Of a DNA stretch of 64,000 nt, positions 22,470-32,024 are shown one piece after another. The position numbers were made by a program, and so were the translations under genes. Positions within the stretch are counted from its first letter, which is position 1. Each line of letters begins with the position of its first letter. The DNA is from Panicum virgatum (lineage: Eukaryota; Streptophyta; Magnoliopsida; Poales; Poaceae), in assembly GCF_016808335.1 (NCBI RefSeq), contig NC_053150.1, positions 25,254,538 to 25,318,537 of the forward strand, written 5' to 3'. The notes beneath the pieces were generated by a model. That model had not been told where the DNA came from and searched no databases. It saw only the letters and a list, made by a program, of their open reading frames with translations.

Positions 22470-22507
22470 GGGGCCAGCCGAACCCTAGGGTCGGCCGACC
22501 CCACCTG
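22470..22507. repeat. GGCCGAACC quasi-palindrome, copy 3
   Basis: GCCGAACCC and GGGTCGGC arms around TA, one mismatch. It lies 80 bp upstream of an internal TATA-like site. Confidence 0.8.
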
Positions 22508-22830
22508 GCAACGACTCCCTGCCACCTTTTTCCAACGGCTAGGATCATTGTGCTCAGCTCCTAGCCATTGTGCCCGGGCATTCTGTCTTTAAATAGAGGC
22601 CAAGGGGTGAGTTTTGAGACCTCACACTCAACTCTCATTCACTCACTCCCTCTCAAACTCTCTAAAACTTTGCTCTCAGGATTTCATTGGATTTTTGCTC
22701 AAATTTGAATTCAAGAGACCTCTCTCTCTCATTTCTTTGCTGCAAGAAAGAAGGAGCAACTCGCGGGTAAGAACATTCATTTCGGTTTCACTAACGTAAC
22801 TCGTTCCGAGTTGCACGTTTTTGTTCCATC
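22470..22830 (+). promoter_or_regulatory. Internal promoter-like module in element C
   Basis: The quasi-palindrome is followed by TTTAAATAG at 22588-22596, then a CT-rich stretch (CTCATTCACTCACTCCCTCTC) like an LTR 5' leader, and the ATG of the downstream ORF at 22831. The layout copies that of the LTR promoters (quasi-palindrome, TATA, pyrimidine-rich leader). It could drive a subgenomic RNA for the last ORF. Inference only. Confidence 0.45.
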
Positions 22831-24058
22831 ATGAAAGTCTTAGGGAGGAAGGTCTCTGGCACATTCAAGAAGATGACGGGTGGAAGTTCATCCCGTTCTC
22901 GGGGTGGCTCGAGCTCGTACACACCCAAACCTATGCCTACACCAACCACGATGGACTACGAGGAAGAGGAACAATACGAAGAGATGCAAGCCGAACCGCA
23001 AGCTGAGGTCATAGAGATTGACGCCGAAGATGCCCGTACCTCGACTTGCAAGATGATTGTGAATGACAAGGCTACGCCATCCTCAAGAACCGAAGCTTCG
23101 TCCACACCTGAGCATTCGATCCGAATCTCCTCATCAAAACAGGTATGTACGAAGACTTCTCTCACGTTTGGCATGCAATTGGATGGGATAACTTCGTTCC
23201 CGTTGAGGAGTATGGTTCTCGACTCCTCACCATCCAATTTCTTTGCACTCTTCGGGAGGTGGAAAACAGGGTTTACTTTCGACTTTTTGGGAAAGAGTAT
23301 TTGCTTTATTGGAAAACTTTTCCGGCCACCTCGATTTCAACAAACGCTGGCCAATTTCTCTCGATCAAGCTTGCCACGGTTTTAATCATCATGAATTTTG
23401 GGGCCAGATTTTGTTCATGGCAAGTTCACACCTCGGTGCGGTGACATTCATAATCCAACTCTTTAGTTGATGCACAAGTGGTTAACCATCACTCTCTTTC
23501 CAAGAGATGATGTCTGACCCATGCGCAATGATGAGTTGCTCATTTTATATGCCATGGTCAACAGGATCAAAATCTCCCCCGCACAAGCTTTGGTTAAGCA
23601 ATGGCTTTCGAATTTCAAGATGACGGGTCCTATTGAGTGCACTTCTTTAATTACTCGTATTGCTACACGTACAGGTACCTTAGAGGGGAATTTCATTTCT
23701 TTCATTGAGGGCGACCGTGCGTATATCGACAAGGCTTATTTGATCCAAGGTCATACACTTAAGAAAGGCCCGAATAACTATTTGATTTTATTCTACTTGG
23801 GCTTTACAAATGAGATTCCGCTACCCAATGCGGAGTTTCATTTGTATAATTGCCATTCGCTGACCATCCCTCTTGTTCCACGAGAAGGAGGTCGTAAGCA
23901 TAGATCTTCTGGTTTGCCTGGCAGGATGACAAGAAGCAGGACCAGAAGGGAGGCAGAGCCGACACCACCACCTCAGCAGCCACAACACTCACATCAGCAT
24001 GAGACCGGTGGTTCATCATGGCATAGCGCCAGCACTTAGGAGTGGGCACGGCAGGCAT
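22831..24058 (+). pseudogene. Athila-type downstream ORF (env-like position; ATHILA ORF-1-like)
   Basis: ATG 22831 opens a serine-rich, then acidic N-terminus (MKVLGRKVSGTFKK, EEEEQYEEM). After a frame change near 23140 come SHVWHAIGWDNFVPVEEYGS and EYLLYWKTF, after another shift HLDFNKRWPISLDQACHGF, and after 23521 LVKQWLSNFKMTGPIECTSL and AYLIQGHTLKKGPNNYLI. I recognise this as the conserved protein of grass Athila-like elements, often labelled putative plant transposon protein or ATHILA ORF-1. Its function is unknown; the position after pol has led to env-like labels but I see no membrane segment. Three frameshifts mark it as inactive. Confidence 0.7.
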
Positions 24059-24364
24059 CAGGCCACCGATCCACCAGTTCCAGCTCCAGTGGAGCCCCGA
24101 ACCTCATCAGACGGACGTCCTCGTCCCGAGGTTTCGGCGCCATCACCCAGAAGCTAGGTGAGCTGCGGGTGCAGAATGACAACATATAAGAAACGCTCCA
24201 CCAACACATCGATACAACCCAAGCATGGCAGCGTCACACTGGCGAGAGACTCCACGACATGGAGCAGTTGCAGTTGCAGCGACAGGAGGAGTGGAGGGCA
24301 TACTGCCATTGGACGGGGTTCAACCCCGATCAGCTGTAGTGAGCCTAAAGCTAGCTTGGGGGAG
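24059..24364 (+). other. Coiled-coil tail of downstream ORF and polypurine tract of element C
   Basis: Frames still show ELRVQNDNI and GERLHDMEQLQLQRQEEWR, a heptad-like segment interrupted by stops, ending GFNPDQL. The element C PPT AGCTTGGGGGAG ends at 24364. The expected LTR start TGTTGATGG is replaced by an LTR fragment of another family at 24365. Confidence 0.65.
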
Positions 24365-24939
24365 TGATGAGAACTAGGCCCGATCTTTCGAGAGGTAGAG
24401 GTAAATTCGATTGGTGGAGTGTGTGATGTTGGCGATCCGACTTCTAATCAGCATGATTCGAAGTCAAGCAACTGTTACACCACTGCTCCATTGGTTATCA
24501 ACCAAGCACAACTTGATTGACCTCGCCGAGAAGGCTTTTCCTGCAAGCGAATCGAAGAACACAAGAAAGAAGATGTAAACACGCAATTTGATATTGCAAA
24601 TATGAATGAAGCGAATCAAAGAGGGGTTCAAGAACTCGATTCCAAAGGACTAATTGAAACAGTGGAGGAGATCAAGAACGGGGGCTCTGGATCACTGTAA
24701 AAGGACTTGCCACCACAGTTACAACGAATCAATCTCTGTTTCTCGAAGGAAAACACAAGAACTAAACAAAATCCAAGTCTAAACGGCGGCGACTACTGAG
24801 TTTAAAGGAGAAGGGGGCGTCCTAGGGTTGGGGGCGACTACGGGGGGCACCCACAACTTGGGCTTAAGGCCCGACATGATACAAAGCCTGAAAAAGGCCC
24901 AAAACAGGTGTCACAACACCTTCCCATGGTCACACAGAA
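24365..24939 (-). mobile_element. LTR fragment, minus orientation, same family as 54063-54905
   Basis: The reverse complement aligns with 54360-54905 (for example CAGAGCCCCCGTTCTTGATC and AGGAAAAGCCTTCT) and ends CATCA like it. It abuts the element C PPT exactly and is interrupted at CAGAA by the large insertion A1. The other end, and the first half of the C 3' LTR, are missing near 38002-38012, indicating a deletion. No gene. Confidence 0.75.
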
Positions 24940-25939
24940 TGTGACACCTCCGGTGTCACTTTAACCAAAGCTAGTCAATTAACATAATTTCACACACAAA
25001 TGAGCTAAGAAAACTTAAATAAGAACCCTATGTCTAGATTTTGCAAACTTGTGTGCAGATGTATGTATGCATGTGTTTGAGTGCAATGTGTTTGAAAAAC
25101 AATATTTGGTACACTTTTAAACTTGACTTGACATGTGTGGTAATAAGACACTAAAATACATGTTTCCTAATGACCTATAAACTTTCTATGCAAATCAAAT
25201 TTAAACTGGAAAAACCATCAGTTGAAATGATTATTGGAACCATTCCTTGATTTGTGAAGAGCTACTAATTCAAACAAATTAAATAAAAAGGAGTTCAAAT
25301 TCTAGTAGCAAAGCAGTTGAAATAACTTGCAAAACAATGTAAACATGCATATGAAAATAAATAGACATATTCACCATGTCATGTTAAACAAAAACCTAGT
25401 TGAAGCCTAGGAGTAAAAGTGCAAAAATTCACATGAAATGATAAGTACTTTAAATGGCAGTTTTTGAAATAATTAAATAACTCTCAAATCATTACTCGAA
25501 TGAAAAAGTGCATAACACGAAAGTTGTAGATCCCGAAAAACTGAGCAAAAATGGTATTCAACACTTTTTCATTTTAGGCCAAGATGGAGGAGAAAATTAG
25601 AGTTTACATAACTGGATTTTTGAACTTCGAGTAAATTACAGAACTGCCACTGGCCGGTTCTTCAACCTCTCGTCTCCAGCGCCGTACGCCGGCGAAGCCA
25701 CCTGGCCGCCCCACGCGTCGCGCCTCCATCCAAAACCGCCCCGTGCCCCTGGGTTTGCCCCAAACCAGCTCTCCTGGCGTTCCCCCGAGCTCGCCACGCG
25801 CCCCCACCCGTCCTGTGTTGCCACGATGCCATGGCCGGCCACCACTGCCGCCAGTCCGAGCTGCCCCGGTTCTGCACTCCCCCAGCCCCGCATTGCCTCC
25901 CAGGCGAAGGAAACCGGCCCCCAGTCACACCCATGCGCC

Positions 25940-25946
25940 TATAAAA
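25940..25946 (+). promoter_or_regulatory. TATA box of A1 5' LTR
   Basis: GCGCCTATAAAAGCCC, about 57 bp before an ATG in good context (CCATTGCCATGG, 25997). The same site is at 34891-34897 in the 3' LTR. Confidence 0.7.
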
Positions 25947-27820
25947 GCCCAGGCCGGCCCCCTTCGCGCGCCTAAAGCGCCCCAGCCACCATTGCCATGG
26001 CTGCCGAGCTCGGCTCGCCGCGGAGCCCCCATCTCCGGCCTTCCTCCACACGAACCAACCCCCAGAACGGAAGCTCCTTGGCCTCCTGAAGCTCACAGAC
26101 CCGTCCGCTCCCTCCTTCCCCCACTAGAACATCACCGCCGGCGACCAGACCCGCCGCCGTCCGCCCCTCGCCGTGGAGAGCCCAGCTCCGACCACCTCCG
26201 CTCCTCCTACGACCACCCAAGGGTAGCTCTCGATCCCCTCTCCTTTTCCCCCCACTTTCCCCTCGCCGCCGGCCATCCCCATCGCCGGGAAACGCCGAGC
26301 CAGTTCCTCCCCTGTTTTGGATTTCCGCCAGGGACCTTGTTTGAGAAGAACCAAAACATCCAGGGGTCAAACTGCAAAATGTGAATAAACTCAAAACATC
26401 AAACTTCAAAAATGCCTAGAAAATCTTATAAAAATCAAAAAAATGCAAACTAAAATGTCCTGGAATCCTTAGAACAAGAACTACAACTTTTGTTACATTC
26501 ACATGTTCATATTTTGCTTTATTTTAATCTGAGAAAAAGAATAAGAAAATCACCTTATGCATGTTCATGAAGTTCTACTCAGCAAATGACCTTGATTTTT
26601 GGATATGTTATCAATAATGGAATATTAAGATCACAGTAAAAATATGACACCCAACCAAAACAGTTATCATATTGGAACAATCAAGATTCTCTGATCTGTT
26701 GCTAGCTTTCTCGATTTAATACTGGAAAATATGCACATGAACTTGCTCTGGAATTTTTACTGCATACATTTATATCTGAAATCTTGTTACCACATAAATT
26801 TAAGATTTATTAGAGTTCATTTACTATATACCATGTTTTATGCTTGTTTAATCAACTTAATTCTCCATATATAGTTATTATGCTCAGAAAAATCTATATT
26901 TATTTCTGAAGTCTATTTTTAGCTCTTTGTTTTTGTCTAAAAATTTTGAGGTGCAGTTACTGAGTTTTTATTTTGTGAATAATCATGCTTAGCATCTTAG
27001 GGCTAGAATTACTATTTTTGTTCTGAGTAATCTACACCATAACTGATCTTGATTTTTGGACATGATCTTGTTTAGAGTATGTTCTATCTGTAATAAAAAT
27101 TTCATAAGCAAAACTGGTTAAATGCACCTTGATAAATTTATGCTAAATCATGTTAAGTTAAATGCATAACTAATTTATCTGGTGGTTATAAAGCACAATA
27201 ATTTTTCTGGAGTATGTTAAGCTCATTAATAGGATCTGGTAAAAATTTGAGAATCGTATCCCTAGCACAACTCTCTGGAGAATTAATCTTAATTAATGGC
27301 TTGTTGTTTTTGTTCTTTTTATTACCTCAGCTGTATAAGTGAATAAAATCTGGAAACATTACAGTACTGAGTAGATGCTTGGTAGATGCTCCCATAAAAT
27401 TTGTAGCACCAGAAACCATGTCAAACCTTCTGTGCAAAAAGGTGAAGCAACTAGAGTAATCTACTTACATGATTGTTATGGATAATTGCTTTATGATTAG
27501 ATGCTGAAATTGATACCCTATATGCTAGAGTATATGATCTGTGTTACATTAATTTTTTCATCACTAGCTCATGAGTAAATTGGTTGCTATGAAATAGTGA
27601 AAGTCTGCTATGTTTTAATGATAAGAATGAAAATCAAAACACACAGCTCTTTTATGAAGTAAAGTGAATTTAAGAACTACTCTATAAACGATTGCCCAGA
27701 AAATAAAATTAACTAAGACCACCACAACAAACACATGCTATACTGGACTACAACTTTATAGTGAAGGAAAGAAATATGTTTATATCATGTTGTAACAATA
27801 TCATTTCTGCATGCATATAG

Positions 27821-27971
27821 AAACGATAAATCTACTCGACGGTGATTACGAGTTGGTGCCCGCGAATACTACCACTCCGGAGAGTGTCTCCCTTAGTTGT
27901 ACTAACTTGAATCAAGACCCAAACCAATGTTCGGAAGAGCCCAAGGCTACCTTTGAACAGTGCCCAAGAAG
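27821..27971 (+). other. A1 5' LTR cassette, putative exon 2 (YELVP), frame-shifted
   Basis: Preceded by GCATGCATATAG, encodes LLDGDYELVPANTT, ends GAAG|GCAAGC. At 151 nt it is not a multiple of three, unlike the cassettes in the LTRs at 3171, 8434, 13461 and 58585, so this non-autonomous copy would not join in frame. An in-frame ATG sits at 27811 immediately upstream. Confidence 0.45.
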
Positions 27972-28887
27972 GCAAGCCCCGGTGCATAATCCCATTATTT
28001 TACGCCTTATATTCATCTTACTATTTGTATATGTTGTAATAATTTTTATTGCGCATTTACGTTTTCTAGGAGTTGATCGAAAACCTTAGGTGCATGATCC
28101 CTAGGTACCTATGTTTGATACCCGGATCTTTTTATCGATTAGTTGCCATGCTAATTAGGTACGGTAGAAGTCGAGGGGTCTCCTGCCTCTCGCGAGCATA
28201 TAGGAATTTTACTGACTTTAATTCCTGCTGAAATATAAGGACAACGGGCGGGGTTGTGTAGTTGTGATACCCCGCTGGTGTAGGCAAAATGGCTAAGGTC
28301 GCGGTGTGTGGCTCATTTCGTTAAGTGTTTGAAAGTACTAGCCACATGCCGAGAAATATGGTAATCGGTAAGCTGAAGTACCTGATTGGACCAGCGAGTG
28401 GAACGATCTCGCACCCTCTTGGTAGAAGTAGGTTTTATTTTTTGTCCGGACGTACGGGTGCAGAGACGTCGGGCTCTGTAGTCGGGGAGGGTGTTCCGGA
28501 TCCACGGACTGGAAAGAAAGGGGAAATGTTGTGTGGGTGACTTGGTTCCCATACGTGTGGTCTAGGTTCCCCTGGCCAGGTTGAAATCCGATTCAGAATC
28601 GTCCGCCTCTCACGGCATGAGACTGCTTAATGTTTTCGGTCACACAGAGTAACAAGTGGAACATGATGATGATAATACTGCTGGTTGATTAAATGATTTC
28701 TCTACCATGTTTGTGTAGAGTTGGATGCAAACTTAGAATGGTAAATCCAACTAGAAGATGGCTAGATAAAATCTGAAAATAAGGACCAACTCTTAGTGGC
28801 ATTTTTGGCAAAACAAACCCCACAAACCAAAAAGCCTTGCATGTCTAGTAATCGGACTATGTTATATCCGATGACGGGTCAGTCTTG

Positions 28888-28907
28888 CTGAGTATTAGTA
28901 TACTCAG
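28888..28907 (+). promoter_or_regulatory. Conserved LTR hairpin in A1 5' LTR
   Basis: CTGAGTAT / ATACTCAG around TAGT, 25 nt upstream of the putative 3' splice site of the LPPGW exon. Confidence 0.7.
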
Positions 28908-28932
28908 CCTTGCTTGTGGCACTGTTTTTCAG

Positions 28933-29048
28933 GTACTAACTTCGAAGATCTGTTCGCGAGTCTTACTTGGCCGTGTACCTTGCCTCCGGGTTGGTCTGTC
29001 GAGTGGGATGGCCCTTCAGCTGGTGCTGACCTCCCTCCTGCTGAGTGA
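28933..29048 (+). other. A1 5' LTR cassette, putative exon 3 (LPPGW)
   Basis: Follows CACTGTTTTTCAG; encodes a 37-residue peptide with NFEDLFASLTWP and LPPGWSVEWDGP, TGA at 29046-29048. Against the copy at 59700, seven of eight codon changes are synonymous. Confidence 0.5.
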
Positions 29049-29409
29049 CGCTTTCGTGCGGGCTTTATCGATGCGTCATGTTATTTCGCTAGTTACCTTT
29101 TAATGCTTCCGCTGAACTATGACACTTGAATAATTTGTGTAGTTTGGAACTCTGTAGTACTTCGCTACTCTGAACATGTTTTGTAATAAATTTACTTTCC
29201 GCTGCAAACTCTGAGATGTATGAAGTGTTCTGTGTTGTAATCTCTGGGCTCACCTTCGTGTGAGTGTTGTCTGCTGATCCTGGAATAGCGTGGCTTTAAT
29301 CGAGGCCTCACTCGAGGAACTACCGGTGCGTGCCGATTTGGGTCAGAGTTGCCTAGCAACAAAGATCAGTGCACCCGGGCCCAGTTAGTTTGGGTGGTTC
29401 CGCCACAGC

Positions 29410-29422
29410 TGGCATCAGAGCT
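29410..29422 (+). promoter_or_regulatory. A1 primer binding site, tRNA-Met type
   Basis: TGGCATCAGAGCT two bases after the LTR end; matches the complement of the initiator tRNA-Met 3' end with two differences. Confidence 0.88.
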
Positions 29423-31229
29423 CGCAGACAGCCTACCAGAGATGACAGCCTCGGTTTTCAAAACCACAAATTAAAACTTGACTTCAAAACTACTAAAGTT
29501 TTTGAAAGAGTTTAGGATCTCCAAGGACAAGTCTAGGACGTAAAGCCCTAGGGGATCTTATGGGTATAATCAGGTGGCTTATATTGTATGGCTAACTTCC
29601 AGCACATTACTTTTTAGTATTTAAATTTTGTAATTTAAATTCTGCAACTATATCGTCGCCGCGGAGGTATGCTTACTCAGTTAGCTGAGGGAGTCTGACC
29701 TTCCCGTCGGTGATGCGAGCCGAACGCTGGAGCTCAAGCAGTGGCCTACTTGAGCTGCTGCCCATATACCAACTTCGGTTGATTATATGGGGAGTAATGG
29801 TTCGAAATTGGAATTCAATTCCCCGTCAAAGACGGTACTCAGTCAATACGTTGTTTCGATAACGTATGCTTAACGTTGTCCATACGGCGGTAATTGTATG
29901 GATGCCGGTTCTATATTGATCGGTAATGGATTGGAACGCTTTCGTGAGTGCTGGCATAGAAGGTTCAATTTATGTATTGTCAATTTTCTACAGGTATGCT
30001 AACCCGAAATCAAATTTTTGGCTATCTAGCTATATCGAGTAGCTATATAGTGAGAGACGTAATATGTATGCCACCAAAGTCATTGCGTAAGACCAAGGTT
30101 ACTTGGCAATTCTTTTCTTGGTGAGGACGATTAAGATCTGCATTCATCCTCAAATCATCAGCAAAGAAACTTTGGAAAGAAATCAAAATCGAAAAGTTTA
30201 AAACACGATCTTAAGGATCATCTAGACAGTCTGCAAATTCTGGAAAAATTGGCTTTCTCGAATTTTTAAGATATGAAGATTTGCTCAAATCAAGTTAGGT
30301 CAGTAAGATGAAATGAATCTACCTAAATCACCAAACTACTGTAAAAATTTGAGAATTTTTGAAGTTCTCTACCTTAGTGTTTTCAAATTTATAGTAACCT
30401 TCTGCAAATCTTTCAAATTAGAGCAATCTGTCTAAAGTGAATTTTTCGACAATATTAAGTTGCTCATCTGAAAAATCGTTCAACACAAAAGTTGTAGGAA
30501 ACTTGATGAAGAACTCACTGTAAATTTTGATTTATCTTTGTCAAGTGGTTTGGTAGATATGGTCAAATTTCACCCTCTCTGGACAATCTGTTTTCTGGTT
30601 TGACATCGCTTCAAAATCTTGAGCATATCACCTTGTTAGGATCTGAACTGGCCCTAGTGTTGACTAGATGAAATGTTCCTCACTACCTTGGGCATCTTCT
30701 GTAAAAGTTTGAGAATTTTATGCCAAGTATATTGTCCCTGGTGAAAAAAAAACTATCACCCGGCCTGCTGAAAACAGCCAGAACAGAGAAGCAAAGACCG
30801 AATATTTCAACCATCTTAACCATTGTTTTAGCCTTGGGGTTGAATACCAAAGTTGCTCCAAACAACCTAAGATACATGTCTACAAAATTTAAACTTCATT
30901 AGATGTATATAGTAGGAGTTATGGCCTAGATACAGAGACTCTGTTCAGAAAACCAGAGGTGTAGTAATGGACAATTTCAACCATCTTACTCTTAGAATTA
31001 GCCTCTGAGTTGACTACCAAAGATGTAGCACGTGAAATTATCTAGTTGCTTTCAAAATTTTAGAAAGTTTCGATGAACCAAAAGAAAGTTACAAATTTCT
31101 TTGTAATGACTAACGCTGCACAAACTGGTTACACAGCATTTGTTGTGTTCTATTATGTTGCACACTTGTTCATTGCATCTTGGAAGCTATACGAATCCTA
31201 TCACTGATGCTTGAACTCATATATTTCAG
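29423..31229 (+). other. A1 leader with diverged direct repeats, no gene
   Basis: Long noncoding leader. It repeatedly carries TAAAAATTTGAGAATTTTT-like words (for example at about 30350 and 30700) and GAATTTTTCGAC..AAAGTTGTAG modules. It aligns with 60189-61530 of A2. It ends ATATTTCAG directly before the gag-like ATG. Confidence 0.7.
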
Positions 31230-32024
31230 ATGGTGAGAGCAACCCATAGTACTCTAGATAATTTCGGTGCCAGTGGTAGCGGATCGCAGCCACCACCACC
31301 CGGCCTTGAGGAATTACTTGCCACCCAAAATGAGTTGCTTTGACAACTTGTTCAGGGACAGCAAGTGATTTCTCATTTTCTACAGCAACAACACTTTCAA
31401 CTAGATGGGCACAAGGTCCACCAATCTCCAGTTGTAGACTATCAAGAGCTCCATGAAGACACACAAGAAATAAAGGATGTTCACTCGGACTCCCTAATGC
31501 CACCATCACAACTTCCGATGAAACTTAAGGATGACCAAGTAAAGTGTCTGACCCCCAAGCATGGCTCAAGCAATATGGACTTGACTGGATGGGAAATTAC
31601 ATGCACAAATTTCGTTCCCCGTGGTAAAAGGCAAACCCGCAATGCTATTGCTGCCAACACAGTCCTAAGAGCAAGAACTCGCTCGCCTGTCCGTGAAACC
31701 ATGGACCCAACTAGGTGCACTATACCCGAGAATGGTTCAGTAGATATGCCAGTGATGACATCCTTACGATGCAAACAGCACAATGGTCCGAGTGAGACGA
31801 ACCGTTGTTTCATCTGTAGAAGTCCTACCCACTTCGCTCGAAGATGTCCTCAGGCCACACAGCAAAATCAGGACCAAGGTTCTAGCCAAACAACTAAAAG
31901 CATGCGCAAAAGATTGCGGGATGAGCGCAAGAAACAGGCTGATCAGGTCGAACAAGGAAGGATCAATTTCACCACTCTTGAAGAAATTCATGAAGGTCAA
32001 CAGAAATATAAAGAACTTGCATAA
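31230..32024 (+). pseudogene. gag: Short gag-like ORF of A1 (N-terminus and zinc knuckle, no capsid)
   Basis: ATG at 31230 directly after ATATTTCAG. The N-terminus (PPPPGLEELLATQNELL, then TGA at 31341-31343, QLVQGQQ) parallels the true gag at 63138 (PPPPPVGIAEVLAAQTEILRQLVQAQQQ). The rest is different: no capsid domain, but a single zinc knuckle CFICRSPTHFARRC (CX2CX4HX4C) followed by a basic KRLRDERKKQ region. Length about 264 codons with one in-frame stop. It looks like a recombinant of a gag start with another nucleic-acid-binding segment. Such a protein could bind RNA but not form a capsid; packaging would need gag from elsewhere. Confidence 0.7.

Larger units (their letters stand above)
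24940..29407 (+). mobile_element. Element A1 5' LTR (4468 bp)
   Basis: AT-rich start with terminal hairpin GTGACACC-TCC-GGTGTCAC (24941-24958), GC-rich promoter/leader block (25630-26330) with TATA at 25940, long AT-rich part (26340-27820), coding cassettes at 27821 and 28933, hairpin at 28888, and the end sequence shared with other A-type LTRs. Overlapping ORFs at 25604-26409 are on both strands of the GC-rich leader and are not accepted as genes. Confidence 0.95.

Noticed and set aside
25604..26409. ORF pair 213/145 codons, repeated at 34567-35404
   Set aside because: Present twice only because the two LTRs of A1 are copies; the frames do not survive in the A2 LTR, so they are leader sequence rather than a gene.
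29410..29422. tRNA-like sequence after LTRs (also 19866 and 60176)
   Set aside because: Only the 13-19 nt complementary to tRNA 3' ends are present; they are primer binding sites, not tRNA genes.
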